A model generated the notes under the pieces. That model did no database searches, was not told the DNA's origin, and was given only the letters and a program-made list of their open reading frames with translations. From contig DDRC01000130.1 of NCBI GenBank assembly GCA_002342985.1, positions 4,139 to 50,897 of the forward strand: DNA of 46,759 nt, in the 5' to 3' direction. Made by a program: the position numbers and the translations under genes. Of this stretch, positions 9,474 through 17,827 are shown piece after piece. Positions within the stretch are counted from its first letter, which is position 1, and each line of letters opens with the position of its first letter. This DNA comes from Flavobacteriales bacterium UBA2426 (GTDB lineage: Bacteria > Bacteroidota > Bacteroidia > Flavobacteriales_F > PHOS-HE28).

Positions 9474-11447
9474 ATGCGCAAACCGCTACTCTGCATCCCG
9501 TTCCTGGTCCCTTTCCTGGCCAGCGCCCAGACCGTCCTCTTCAGCGAGGGCTTCGAATCGTCGCCCGCATTCGCCCTCAACACGCCCGATCTCGGATCGG
9601 TGAGCGGCGTCTCCAATGCCTGGGTGGTGAACAGCGTGTTCGCCGGAGGCAGCGGCGTGGCGGATTGCCTGGGCATTCCCTTGGATTTCACCATCCCGGC
9701 CACCCCGAGCCAGCCAGTGGGGATCGCTGTGCCGAACGGCGCGTATCTCCACACCGTGAGCCTGGTGGCGCAGCAGAATGGCATCCAATGCTGCTCCTTC
9801 GGCGCGGCCGACGGCTTCTGCACCGAGCCGGACAACATCTTCGCCCGCATGACCGGCGATGTGAGCACGCTCGGCCAATCCGAGGTATCGCTCCGCTTCT
9901 GGTGGCTCTGCCAGGGCGGCGCGCAGAACTATGGCGAGGTGCACTACAGCACAGATGGCGGCCTGACATGGACGCAGGTCACCAGCCCCATCAGCCAGTA
10001 CCGCAACCAGCCCAACTGGGTGGAGCAGACCATCAGCCTGCCGGCCTTCGGCAACCAGGCCACCCTGCGGTTCGGCTTCCGCTTCCGCAACGCCACATCG
10101 CTCTTCGGCGCGGCTGACCCCGGCTTCGCCATCGACGATGTGCGCATCATCGCCAGCACCGCCGTTCCGGCCTCCGTGGCCACCGGCATCCTACCGGTCT
10201 CAGCCTACTGCCAGGGTGCGCAGCTGTCCGTGCCGTACACGGCCACCGGTGCCTTCAATACGGGGAACGTCTTCACCGCGCAGCTCAGCGATGCGGCCGG
10301 CGGTTTCGCGGCGCCCATCGCCATCGGCACGGTATCCTCTACGGCATCGGGCACCATCGCCTGCACCATCCCGGCCCTTACGCCGCCGGGCACGGGATAT
10401 CGCATCCGCGTGGTGGCGAGTGCCCCTGCGACCACGGGCAGCGATAACGGGGTCAACCTCACCATCAGCGCAGCGCCCTTCGCGGGAGCCGATGCGAGCA
10501 TCACCCTATGCAAGAACACGGGCACCTACGCCCTTCTCGACTACCTGCCCGGTGCCTCGGCCTGCGGCGCATGGACGGGGCCCTTCGGCCAGCCCTTCAG
10601 CGGGCAGCTCAACACCTTCAGCGACCTGGGCGGCACCTATACCTACACCACGGACTGCCCTGGTGGCTGCCCGCAGGATGCCGCCACCCTTACCGTGAGC
10701 CTGCTCAACCCTGCCAATGCGGGTCAGGATGTGGCCGTCAGCCGCTGCTCCACCGACCCCGCTCCCTCGCTCCCCAGCTTCGTGCAGGGCGGTGACCTCA
10801 CCGGGATCTTCTTCTACAATGGCCAGCCCACCAATGGGGCCATGCTCACCGCGCCGGGCACCTATGATCTCATCTATGTGGTCTATGGCTCGGGCCCATG
10901 CGCCAACGACACGGCCGACTTCACATTCACCGTGAATAGCGCGCCGAACGCCGGGCAGAGCACCACTTACACCATCTGCGCCAATGCGGCGCCGGTGCAG
11001 CTCATCACGCTGCTCACTGGCGCGCAGCCCGGTGGCAGCTGGACGGGGCCGTCCGGCATACCATTCAGCGGCATCCTGAACCCGGCGGTGAATGCATCGG
11101 GCCTGTACACCTACACGGTGGAGGGCGTCCCTCCCTGTGCGGATGCGCAGGCCTTCGTAGCCGTGGTGGTGGATCCTTGCGCGGGCCTTGAGGAGCAGCG
11201 CAATCGCTTCGCCGGTGCGCGCTGGCTGGGGCAGCAGGGCGCAGAGCACATCCTGGAGATGGGTGCTCCGGTGGCTGGGGTGCAGCTGGTGGATGCCCTG
11301 GGTCGCGTCGCGGTTACGGTGAACGGTCCCTTTGCTGCAGGCACGCACCGCATCGCATTGAACGGTCAGCCCACGGGAGTGTACTTCGTGCGTCCGACGG
11401 ACGGTGCGGCATGGCCGGCTGTGCGCCTGGTGCATGAGGGACGGTGA
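9474..11447 (+). CDS. Modular T9SS-exported surface protein
   Basis: A 657-aa secreted protein with no enzymatic motif. After the signal peptide (MRKPLLCIPFLVPFLASAQ) comes a jelly-roll/MAM-like N-terminal region (about 25-225; EVSLRFWWLCQGG, STDGGLTWTQV, GFAIDDVRII), a beta domain (about 230-330), then three ~78-residue modules beginning near 334, 412 and 487. The modules share (N/F)AG.., a Cys near the start, L..LL.GA, W.GP.G.PFSG.L, G.YTYT and a closing PC. The C-terminal ~75 residues (VQLVDALGRVAVTVNGPFAAGTHRI ... GVYFVRP) are a T9SS sorting domain. An adhesin or matrix role is inference. Paired Cys in the modules suggest disulfides. Confidence 0.85.
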   Translation: MRKPLLCIPFLVPFLASAQTVLFSEGFESSPAFALNTPDLGSVSGVSNAWVVNSVFAGGSGVADCLGIPLDFTIPATPSQPVGIAVPNGAYLHTVSLVAQQNGIQCCSFGAADGFCTEPDNIFARMTGDVSTLGQSEVSLRFWWLCQGGAQNYGEVHYSTDGGLTWTQVTSPISQYRNQPNWVEQTISLPAFGNQATLRFGFRFRNATSLFGAADPGFAIDDVRIIASTAVPASVATGILPVSAYCQGAQLSVPYTATGAFNTGNVFTAQLSDAAGGFAAPIAIGTVSSTASGTIACTIPALTPPGTGYRIRVVASAPATTGSDNGVNLTISAAPFAGADASITLCKNTGTYALLDYLPGASACGAWTGPFGQPFSGQLNTFSDLGGTYTYTTDCPGGCPQDAATLTVSLLNPANAGQDVAVSRCSTDPAPSLPSFVQGGDLTGIFFYNGQPTNGAMLTAPGTYDLIYVVYGSGPCANDTADFTFTVNSAPNAGQSTTYTICANAAPVQLITLLTGAQPGGSWTGPSGIPFSGILNPAVNASGLYTYTVEGVPPCADAQAFVAVVVDPCAGLEEQRNRFAGARWLGQQGAEHILEMGAPVAGVQLVDALGRVAVTVNGPFAAGTHRIALNGQPTGVYFVRPTDGAAWPAVRLVHEGR

Positions 11448-11460
11448 GTCTGTGCAGAAG

Positions 11461-11489
11461 TTGTGCATAACCCCGCGTTCTTTCGTTTG
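11461..11489 (+). promoter_or_regulatory. Candidate promoter for the intergenic RNA
   Basis: TTG at 11,461-11,463, an 18-nt spacer, then TTCGTTTG at 11,482-11,489, one mismatch from TAnnTTTG. It would start transcription near 11,495, beyond the stop of the preceding gene at 11,447 and ahead of the hairpin-rich stretch. Confidence 0.4.
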
Positions 11490-11494
11490 CATTC

Positions 11495-11785
11495 CGGTGA
11501 GGTGAGGGGATACGTTCGTGTCACCCAAGTTCTTTGTCGCTCCGCCGCAAGGCGGAGAGCCGGAAGGTGAATGAGGGACGACGCAGGCAGCGCTACGGCG
11601 CTCCATACCTGGTAAGAGGTCACGCGAGCGTCCATCACGCGGCGCGCCAGCAGCGCCGGGAGCCGACACGGCCGGGACCGAACCGTAAGGGAAGGTCCAT
11701 GGATGCGAAGGACAACGGGCATGCACCCGGGGCCAAGGCCCTGAATGCATGGGAGCGGGGGGGCGCCAAAGCGCTCCCCGCTTCG
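11495..11785 (+). ncRNA. Candidate structured non-coding RNA (~290 nt)
   Basis: This fills the 558-nt gap between the surface-protein gene and phoH; no coding region is supported in it. Consecutive local hairpins are visible: CTCCGCC-GCAA-GGCGGAG (11,540-11,557, a GNRA tetraloop); AGCGC-UACG-GCGCU (11,589-11,602, a cUACGg tetraloop of the UNCG type); GGACC/GGTCC (11,675-11,698); CATGCA/TGCATG enclosing GGGCC/GGCCC (11,720-11,751); and a GC-rich terminal hairpin (11,753-11,783) that could end the transcript. I tested it by eye against RNase P RNA, tmRNA, SRP RNA and 6S and saw none of their conserved cores. The hairpins are seen; the gene status is inference. From 11,786 to 11,975 nothing further is recognised. 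Confidence 0.4.
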
Positions 11786-11975
11786 CGTTCAAGCCAGCCT
11801 TTCTTTCGCATCAGGCCAGCGTAACCATGCAGGCCTAATGCGCCATGACCCTCCCTCGAAGCGGAGCGGTGCATGGTGCTGGACCCCTTGATGGACGCGG
11901 CTTTCCGCGCCATGAACACGATCGATCGTGGATAAGTGCGGCGTGCCGTCGCCAGCGTCCGGCAGGGTGCCCGGG

Positions 11976-11983
11976 TACTTTTG
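11976..11983 (+). promoter_or_regulatory. Bacteroidota -7 box for phoH
   Basis: TACTTTTG matches TAnnTTTG exactly, 22 nt before the ATG at 12,006. It excludes the longer in-frame start at 11,928. Confidence 0.65.
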
Positions 11984-12005
11984 GGCTACACCGTTCCTTG
12001 AGCGA

Positions 12006-13340
12006 ATGAAGAAGAAAGACCGGAAGATCTTCGTGCTCGACACCTCCGTGATCCTGCACGATCACTCAGCCATCACCAACTTCGACGAGCATGATGTGGC
12101 CATACCGATCCAGGTGCTCGAGGAACTCGACACCTTCAAGAAGGGCAACGATACGATCAACTACGAGGCGCGGGAGTTCATCCGACACCTCGACAGCATA
12201 GCGCAGCGCGATCTGCTCACCGATTGGATACCCCTCAACGGCCCCTCGCACGGGAAGCTGAAGGTGGTGGCCAAGCACGACCTCAACGGCGTGGATGCCA
12301 CCAAGGTGTTCCAGGACGGCAAGAATGACCACCAGATCCTCAACGCCACCCTCACCCTGCAGCGGCAGAACAAGGACCGCAAGGTGGTGCTGGTGACCAA
12401 GGACGTGGCGCTGCGCCTGAAGGCCAAGAGCCTCAACATCCCCGCCGAGGACTACCTCACCGGCAAGGTCCGCAACGTGAGCGATCAGCTCTACACGGGC
12501 CGTACGGTCATGGATGATTTCAGCGAGGGGCATATCGACGCGCTCTTCGAGCAGGGCACGCTGCCGGTGGAGGAGCTGCCCATCGAGAAGCCGAAGGGCA
12601 ACCACTTCTTCATCCTCAAGCATAAGAAGAAGAGCATCCTGGCCAAGTACGACCCGCGCACCGCAACGGTCGACCGCGTGGAGAAGCGGAGCGTCTTCGG
12701 CATCGGGCCCAAGAATGCCGAGCAGGCCCTTGCCATGAGCGCGCTCCTCGATCCGGAGATCAAGCTGGTGACCCTGCAGGGCGCAGCCGGCACTGGCAAG
12801 ACGCTGCTCGCCCTGGCCTGTGCGCTGGAGCAGCGACGCGATTACCGCCAGATCTACGTGACGCGCCCCGTGGTACCGCTGAGCAACAAGGACATCGGTT
12901 ACCTGCCCGGCGACATCCAGAGCAAGCTGGACCCCTACATGCAGCCGCTCTGGGACAACCTGAAGCTGATCAAGGGCCAATTCGAGAAGCACGACAGCAC
13001 GCCCAAGCGCATCGATGAGATGCTGGAGAACGAGAAGATCGCCATCGCACCGCTGGCCTACATCCGGGGCCGCAGCCTGGCGAACATCTTCTTCATCGTG
13101 GATGAGGCGCAGAACCTTACGCCCCTGGAGGTGAAGACCGTGATCAGCCGTGCGGGAGAAGGCACCAAGATCGTCTTCACCGGCGATGTGCACCAGATCG
13201 ATTCGCCCTTCCTCGACAGCGAGAGCAACGGCCTCAGCTACCTCATCGACAAGGCCAAGGGCGATCCGCTCTTCGCGCACATCACGCTGGAGAAGGGCGA
13301 GCGCAGCCCGCTTGCCAACCTTGCCAACGAGCGCCTCTAG
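12006..13340 (+). CDS. PIN-PhoH family protein (PhoH-like ATPase/ribonuclease)
   Basis: A 444-aa cytoplasmic protein joining an N-terminal PIN-type nuclease domain (about 1-150: KIFVLDTSVILHD with an acidic metal site, LEELDTFKK, NDHQILNATL, LVTKDVALRLKAK) to a C-terminal PhoH P-loop ATPase (about 230-444). Walker A is GAAGTGKT at residues 259-266 and Walker B is ANIFFIVDEAQNLTP. PIN-PhoH proteins of actinobacteria are sequence-specific RNA helicase/RNases, so RNA turnover is a fair guess. The start MKKKDRKIFVLDTS follows the -7 box at 11,976. It stands alone; the DUF4442 gene follows 23 nt later, possibly co-transcribed. Confidence 0.92.
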   Translation: MKKKDRKIFVLDTSVILHDHSAITNFDEHDVAIPIQVLEELDTFKKGNDTINYEAREFIRHLDSIAQRDLLTDWIPLNGPSHGKLKVVAKHDLNGVDATKVFQDGKNDHQILNATLTLQRQNKDRKVVLVTKDVALRLKAKSLNIPAEDYLTGKVRNVSDQLYTGRTVMDDFSEGHIDALFEQGTLPVEELPIEKPKGNHFFILKHKKKSILAKYDPRTATVDRVEKRSVFGIGPKNAEQALAMSALLDPEIKLVTLQGAAGTGKTLLALACALEQRRDYRQIYVTRPVVPLSNKDIGYLPGDIQSKLDPYMQPLWDNLKLIKGQFEKHDSTPKRIDEMLENEKIAIAPLAYIRGRSLANIFFIVDEAQNLTPLEVKTVISRAGEGTKIVFTGDVHQIDSPFLDSESNGLSYLIDKAKGDPLFAHITLEKGERSPLANLANERL

Positions 13341-13363
13341 GCCAAGGCGGTAGCGTCGCTCGC

Positions 13364-13870
13364 ATGAAGCTCTCCGCACTGCTCGGGAAGGCCCGCCATT
13401 CGTGGGCGCATCGCTGGCTGGCGAATGCCCTGCTGCCTTGGCTCATCCCCTTCAACAGGCCGCATGGGTTCAGGGTGGTGCCGTTGAAGGACGGGGGCAT
13501 GAGCGTCACCATCCCGTACTGGCGCATCAACCGCAACCACATCAAGGGCATACACGCCTGCGCGCTGGCTACCGCCGCCGAGATGTGCAGCGGCCTGGCG
13601 GTGATTGAGCGCCTCGATCCGAAGGAGTACCGCATGATCCTGCGCGAGCTGCGCATCCAGTACCGTTATCAGGCGAAGAAGCGCGTCATCGCTTCGGCAC
13701 CCGACCTGACGCGGGTGATCGAGGAGCAGGTGATGGTGCCATTGCGGGCGGCCGACGCAGTGGATTACACCAGCACGGTTGAATTGCACGATTCGGATGG
13801 GAACCACGTGGCCACGGGCATCGCCACCTGGCAGGTGAAGCCGTGGAGCAAGGTGCGCACCCGGAAGTGA
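13364..13870 (+). CDS. DUF4442 hotdog-fold protein (putative thioesterase)
   Basis: A 168-aa protein of the DUF4442 family, related to PaaI/YiiD-like hotdog thioesterases. Features are the N-terminal helix with WLIPFNRPHGFRV, the strand pair MSVTIPYWRINRNHIKGIHACALATAAEMCSGLAV (the central hotdog helix), and a C-terminal strand ATGIATWQVKPW. Substrate is unknown; acyl-CoA is the family expectation. It follows phoH by 23 nt and converges with the PorT-like gene. Confidence 0.85.
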   Translation: MKLSALLGKARHSWAHRWLANALLPWLIPFNRPHGFRVVPLKDGGMSVTIPYWRINRNHIKGIHACALATAAEMCSGLAVIERLDPKEYRMILRELRIQYRYQAKKRVIASAPDLTRVIEEQVMVPLRAADAVDYTSTVELHDSDGNHVATGIATWQVKPWSKVRTRK

Positions 13871-13913
13871 GTGCCAGCGCCGCAGCGGGCGCCACGCCGT
13901 TGAAGGAAGGGCT

Positions 13914-14543
13914 TCATTGCTCCTCCTCGGCCGGCGGCGGCTCCGGGGGCGGATTGCCCATGCGGTAGGTGAAGGTGATGGCGTAGACCTGGCTCTGCTG
14001 GGTAACCAGCCGGTCGAAGAGGCCCAGGCTCGACTGGCCACGGACATCGAAGCCCCAACGGCGGCCCTCCATGCCCATGCCCACCACCACATTGAACTGC
14101 GAGCGGCGCTGCAGGTCGGGCAGCCGATAGGGCTCATCCCAGATGAGCTGCCCGTTGAGGAAGCGCTGCTCGCGGCCCTTGAGGAACCACCCGAGGCCCG
14201 CGCCGGCCAGCAGGAACATGCCGTCGGCCTTGCGGTCCGTGGAGATGCGCAGCAGGAGCGGCACCTCCAGGTAGCGAAGCGTGAGGATGGAACTCGACCC
14301 AACGGCCGGGTTGCGCACGAAGGCCCCCTTGGTGACCCAGAGCAGCTCGGGCGCGAACCTCACCTGCGGGTGGAGCTGCGCTTCCACGCACCAGCCGAAC
14401 AGCGGTGCCGGCAGCATGTCGCGCGTGCTGCCCCGGAAGGCCCCGGGGCCTTGCGTGGCCAGACCCAGCCCGATCCGCGGGCCATGCTGGGCGGCCGCAG
14501 AGCAACCGATGACCAGGAGGAGCGTGAGCCAGGGCGCGCGCAT
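13914..14543 (-). CDS. PorT-family outer membrane beta-barrel protein
   Basis: A 209-aa exported protein: signal peptide (MRAPWLTLLLVIGCSAAAQ) followed by alternating amphipathic strands (IGLGLATQGP, FGWCVEAQLH, LTLRYLEVPLLLRIS, FNVVVGMGMEGR) typical of eight-stranded outer membrane barrels of the PorT/OmpA-like beta-barrel group in Bacteroidota. It ends in a proline/glutamate-rich tail (GNPPPEPPPAEEEQ), short and probably periplasmic or disordered. PorT itself is a T9SS component, but many relatives are not, so a T9SS role is not claimed. It lies 34 nt downstream of ribH and may be read from the same transcript. Confidence 0.78.
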   Translation of the reverse strand: MRAPWLTLLLVIGCSAAAQHGPRIGLGLATQGPGAFRGSTRDMLPAPLFGWCVEAQLHPQVRFAPELLWVTKGAFVRNPAVGSSSILTLRYLEVPLLLRISTDRKADGMFLLAGAGLGWFLKGREQRFLNGQLIWDEPYRLPDLQRRSQFNVVVGMGMEGRRWGFDVRGQSSLGLFDRLVTQQSQVYAITFTYRMGNPPPEPPPAEEEQ

Positions 14544-14577
14544 CAGTGCGAAGATCGGCGAAAGCAGCGAAGGCCGC

Positions 14578-15066
14578 TCAGCCCTGCGCCTTCAGCTCGG
14601 CCATCTTCAGCGCCGCCACGGCGCAATCGACGCCTTTGTTGCCGTGCTTGCCCCCGCTGCGGTCGAGCGCCTGCTGCAAGGTGTCGTCGGTGAGCACGCC
14701 GAAGATGACCGGGGCGCTGAACTTGAGGCCCACGGCCATGATGCCCTGCGTGGTTCCCTGGCAGACGTAGTCGAAGTGCGGGGTCTCGCCCCTCACCACG
14801 CTGCCCAGGCAGATGATACCATGCAGTCCGCCACGCTCCAGGAGGAACTGCGCGCCCGCAGCCAGCTCGAAGCTGCCGGGCACCCAGCGCTCCACGATGT
14901 CGGAAGGGGCCACGCCATGGCGCAGCAGGGTCTCGCGCGCGCCGAGCCGCAGGGCGTCGGTGACCGTCCTGTTCCATTCGCTCACCACGAGCGCGAAACG
15001 GCGACCGGCGCCACTAGGGACGCCGGCCGGATCGTAGTGGGAGAGGTGCTTGTCGGCCGTTGACAT
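14578..15066 (-). CDS. ribH: 6,7-dimethyl-8-ribityllumazine synthase
   Basis: Penultimate enzyme of riboflavin synthesis, condensing 5-amino-6-ribitylaminouracil with dihydroxybutanone phosphate. The 162-aa length is typical. Motifs: RFALVVSEWN, the WVPGSFELAAGAQFLL segment, the GSVVRGETPHFDYV active-site region with the conserved His, PVIFGVLTDDTLQQALDRSGGKHGNKG. The stop of the TPR gene is 2 nt upstream of its start, so the two are co-transcribed. No other rib gene is nearby, as is usual in Bacteroidota. Confidence 0.97.
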   Translation of the reverse strand: MSTADKHLSHYDPAGVPSGAGRRFALVVSEWNRTVTDALRLGARETLLRHGVAPSDIVERWVPGSFELAAGAQFLLERGGLHGIICLGSVVRGETPHFDYVCQGTTQGIMAVGLKFSAPVIFGVLTDDTLQQALDRSGGKHGNKGVDCAVAALKMAELKAQG

Positions 15067-15068
15067 GG

Positions 15069-15758
15069 CTATCCGCCCATGGCCTCGGCATGGCCCGCGT
15101 ACTTGCGTGCCTGGCTGGCCTCGCTGCTGGTGGGGAAGTCGTCAGCGACGCGCCTGAATGCCTTGCGCGCACTGGCCCAGTCGCCGGCTTGCTGGTGCAG
15201 GATACCGGCCTTCATCAGGTACATGGGCGTGGTGAAGTCGTTCTTCGCCATGCTCGCCGCCTTCTCGAAGAGCTTCACCGCTTCCGCTGCTCGGCCGAGC
15301 TCCACCAGCGCATCGCCCTGGTTGCCCACCGCCATCACGCGCAGCACGTCATCGTCAAGGTCGGCCTCCTTGTAGTGCTCCAGCGCCTGCTCGAACTCGC
15401 CCTTCTGCATGTAGATGGCTCCCATGTAATAGTGGGCCAGCTCGCCGCTGGGCGTGCTGCCGAAATCCTGGGCGATGCTGGTGAACCCGGGCCAGAGGCT
15501 GTCGCCGTTGAGCGCCAGGTCGAGCGAGTCGATCTCGAAGTAGTACTGCGCCTTCCAGATGAGCTCGGCGGCTTCGTTCGCGCGCGGCTCCAGGTACAGC
15601 TTCTTCACTCCGAGGATGCCGCCAACCACCACCAGCAGGCCGATGGCGCCCATGGTGATGCTCTTCTTATGCTTGTCGAGGAACAGCTCCGTTCGGGTGT
15701 AGACTTCGCCCAGGTCGAGGTCCTTGCCTTCGGCGGGCTCAGCGTGCTTCTTGCTCAT
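15069..15758 (-). CDS. Membrane-anchored tetratricopeptide repeat protein
   Basis: A 229-aa protein with a cytoplasmic N-terminus rich in Lys and Glu, one membrane segment (residues ~35-55: SITMGAIGLLVVVGGILGV) and a periplasmic TPR domain (LAHYYMGAIYMQKGEFEQALEHYKEA, VGNQGDALVELGRAAEAVKLFEKAA, KAGILHQQAGDWASARKAFRRV). The layout resembles YfgM/TPR_21 proteins, which bind partners of the Sec and outer-membrane biogenesis pathways. The start MSKKHAEPAEG (15,758) is fixed by the -7 box at 15,788-15,795; the longer reading from 15,809 begins upstream of that promoter. It is followed at once by ribH. Confidence 0.85.
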   Translation of the reverse strand: MSKKHAEPAEGKDLDLGEVYTRTELFLDKHKKSITMGAIGLLVVVGGILGVKKLYLEPRANEAAELIWKAQYYFEIDSLDLALNGDSLWPGFTSIAQDFGSTPSGELAHYYMGAIYMQKGEFEQALEHYKEADLDDDVLRVMAVGNQGDALVELGRAAEAVKLFEKAASMAKNDFTTPMYLMKAGILHQQAGDWASARKAFRRVADDFPTSSEASQARKYAGHAEAMGG

Positions 15759-15787
15759 GGGTCCTAGATGGCGCTTTTCGCGGGGCG

Positions 15788-15795
15788 CAAATGTA
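15788..15795 (-). promoter_or_regulatory. Bacteroidota -7 box for the TPR-ribH unit
   Basis: TACATTTG on the minus strand matches TAnnTTTG exactly, 29 nt upstream of the TPR gene start at 15,758. Confidence 0.65.
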
Positions 15796-15871
15796 GGATT
15801 TCGAGGCACTTACGGGAAGCACCCCGCGGAACGGCCCGGAAGGCCCGCCGGCCGCGGCGTAGCTTCGCGCC

Positions 15872-17005
15872 ATGGCCTTCCACCTCAGCCGCCTGCATGC
15901 GCTGAATTTCCGCAACCACCGGGTGGCGGAACTGGAGCTGGGGCCGGAGGTGAATTGCTTCACCGGCCCCAACGGCACGGGCAAGACCAACCTGCTGGAT
16001 GCCGTCCATTACCTGGCTTTGGGCAAGAGCTATTTCGAGCCGGTGGATCAGCATAACATCCTTCGCGGGGAGGAGCTGATGGTGGTGCAGGGGACGCTGC
16101 GAACGGATGGGGGGGATGACACGGTGCTCTGCAGCGTGCGCCGCGGGCAGCGCAAGGTGCTGAGCCGCAATCGGAAGGAGTACGATCGCTTGGCCGACCA
16201 TGTGGGCCGGTACCCGGTGGTGATGATCACGCCCTATGATGGGCAGCTGGTGCTGGAGGGCAGCGAGGTGCGGCGGCGCTTCCTCGACGGCCTCATCGCC
16301 CAGTTCGACAAGGCGTACCTGGAGGCGCTCATCCGCTACAACCGCGCCTTGGCGCAGCGCAATGCCCTGCTGAAGCAGCATGCGGAGCGCGGCGGGGTGC
16401 CGCAGGGAGCCTTCGAGGCCTGGGACGAGCAGCTGGTGCAGCAGGCCACGGCCATCCATGCAGCGCGCGCCGCCTTCATGGGCGAACTGGTGCCGCTGCT
16501 CGAGGAGCACTATGCGGGCATCAGCTCGGGCACCGAGCAGGTGGCCCTGGAGTACCGTTCAGGGCTGAACGAGTCGACCATGGCGGCGTTGATCGCCGGG
16601 GCGTGGGAGCGCGACCGGGCGGCGCAGCACACCACGGTGGGCGTACACAAGGACGACCTGCTCTTCACGCTCGAAGGCCAGCCGCTGAAGCGCTTCGGCT
16701 CGCAAGGGCAGCAGAAGACCTATCTCATCGCGCTCAAGCTGGCCCAGTTCGAGCTCACGGCGCGCCGCAGCGGCGAGCGCCCCATCCTGCTGCTGGATGA
16801 TATCTTCGACAAGATCGATCCCCAGCGGATGCGGCACTTGCTGCGCCTGCTAAGCGGCCACCGTTTCGGGCAGGTGCTGATCACCGATACCGATGCGGTT
16901 CGGCTCCACGCCGCCCTCGACGGCCTTGACCTCGACACCCGGTTCTTCCACCTCACCCACTCCGGAATCACCCGTGAAGCGACGCAACGAACAGTCCTTG
17001 GCTGA
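15872..17005 (+). CDS. recF: DNA replication and repair protein RecF
   Basis: An SMC-like ABC ATPase that helps load RecA at gapped DNA with RecO and RecR. 377 aa, family-typical. Walker A FTGPNGTGKTNLLDAVHYL lies near residues 30-48, the signature motif is KRFGSQGQQKTYLIALKLAQ, and Walker B is PILLLDDIFDKID. The start ATG follows a TAGCTTCG sequence (one mismatch to the -7 consensus) at about 15,859. Its 3' end overlaps the DUF721 gene, a common Bacteroidota pairing. Neither dnaA nor dnaN is near, so this is not evidence of an origin. Confidence 0.97.
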   Translation: MAFHLSRLHALNFRNHRVAELELGPEVNCFTGPNGTGKTNLLDAVHYLALGKSYFEPVDQHNILRGEELMVVQGTLRTDGGDDTVLCSVRRGQRKVLSRNRKEYDRLADHVGRYPVVMITPYDGQLVLEGSEVRRRFLDGLIAQFDKAYLEALIRYNRALAQRNALLKQHAERGGVPQGAFEAWDEQLVQQATAIHAARAAFMGELVPLLEEHYAGISSGTEQVALEYRSGLNESTMAALIAGAWERDRAAQHTTVGVHKDDLLFTLEGQPLKRFGSQGQQKTYLIALKLAQFELTARRSGERPILLLDDIFDKIDPQRMRHLLRLLSGHRFGQVLITDTDAVRLHAALDGLDLDTRFFHLTHSGITREATQRTVLG

Positions 17006-17264
17006 GGCGATCGCCTACCTCATCGATGGGGCGGGCATGCGCGAGAAGATGGACGAGCTGGATATCGCCTCGTGGTGGGACGAGGTGACCGGCCCCATGA
17101 TCGCGCGCCACACCACGGCCATCACGCTCAAACGGGGCCGGCTCCTGGTGCGGGTCGACAGTGCGCCGCTCCGGCAGGAGCTCACGTTCATGCGCGTCAC
17201 CATCGCGGAGCGCCTCAATCAGCGCATGGGCCGCGCGGTGGTGGCGGAGGTGGTGCTGCAGTGA
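16974..17264 (+). CDS. DUF721 (DciA-like) protein
   Basis: A 96-aa protein of the DUF721/DciA family. DciA proteins help load the replicative helicase in bacteria lacking DnaC; short Bacteroidota members next to recF may be nucleic-acid binding, but this is inference. The GTG start at 16,974 gives VKRRNEQSLAEAIAYLIDG, matching the family N-terminus, and overlaps recF by 32 nt. The core is a KH-like segment (WWDEVTGPMIARHTTAITLKRGRLLVRVDSAPLRQEL). ATG 17,037 would cut off the conserved first helix. Confidence 0.85.
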   Translation: MKRRNEQSLAEAIAYLIDGAGMREKMDELDIASWWDEVTGPMIARHTTAITLKRGRLLVRVDSAPLRQELTFMRVTIAERLNQRMGRAVVAEVVLQ

Positions 17265-17282
17265 CCGCCGGTCGGGCGTGGG

Positions 17283-17702
17283 TCAGAATTGCTCGCGGCC
17301 GCTGAAGAAGAAGGCGCCTTCGATGGCGGCATTCTCATCGCTGTCGCTGCCATGCACGGCGTTCTTGGCCTTGCTCTCGGCGAAGCGCTTGCGGATGGTG
17401 CCCTCGGCCGCCTGGGCGGGATCCGTGGCGCCGATCAGCTCGCGGAAGGCGGGAACAGCATTCTCCCTCTCCAGGATCGCCGCCACGATGGGGCCGCTCG
17501 CCATGTATTCCACGAGCTCGCCGTAGAACGGGCGCTCCTTGTGCACCGCATAGAAGGTGCCGGCCTCCTGTCGCGAGAGCCGGGTGTATTTCAGCGCGAT
17601 CACCTTGAAACCGCTGTCGATGATCATGTCGAGGATCTTGCCCATGTTCCCTGCGGCCACTGCCTCGGGCTTGATCATCGTGAATGTCCTGTTGCCTGCC
17701 AT
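17283..17702 (-). CDS. ndk: Nucleoside diphosphate kinase
   Basis: Transfers the gamma phosphate between nucleoside tri- and diphosphates through a phosphohistidine. 139 aa, standard length. The start segment [17 protein letters not shown], the [13 protein letters not shown] strand and the active-site NAVHGSDS (His117) are all present. It is single-gene, preceded by the exact -7 box at 17,726-17,733, and converges with the DUF721 gene. Confidence 0.98.
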   Translation of the reverse strand: MAGNRTFTMIKPEAVAAGNMGKILDMIIDSGFKVIALKYTRLSRQEAGTFYAVHKERPFYGELVEYMASGPIVAAILERENAVPAFRELIGATDPAQAAEGTIRKRFAESKAKNAVHGSDSDENAAIEGAFFFSGREQF

Positions 17703-17725
17703 TGTGGGTTGTTGAAAAAGCGGCG

Positions 17726-17733
17726 CAAAAGTA
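17726..17733 (-). promoter_or_regulatory. Bacteroidota -7 box for ndk
   Basis: TACTTTTG on the minus strand matches TAnnTTTG exactly, 23 nt upstream of the ndk start at 17,702. Confidence 0.65.
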
Positions 17734-17827
17734 ATCGGGTGCAGGCCATGGCCGCCGCACCAGGCTCATCTTCCTTCGCGGGGTCGCTCCCTCACGGGCC
17801 TCAGCCCCAGAACACATCCCTCGCCAC

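Noticed and set aside
11534..11824. A small 96-codon plus-strand frame in the gap before phoH
   Set aside because: The translation (RRKAESRKVNEGRRRQRYG-type) is basic and featureless, and its coordinates coincide with stable hairpins; an RNA role fits better.
15872..17005. recF as a sign of a replication origin
   Set aside because: No dnaA, dnaN or cluster of DnaA boxes is present nearby.
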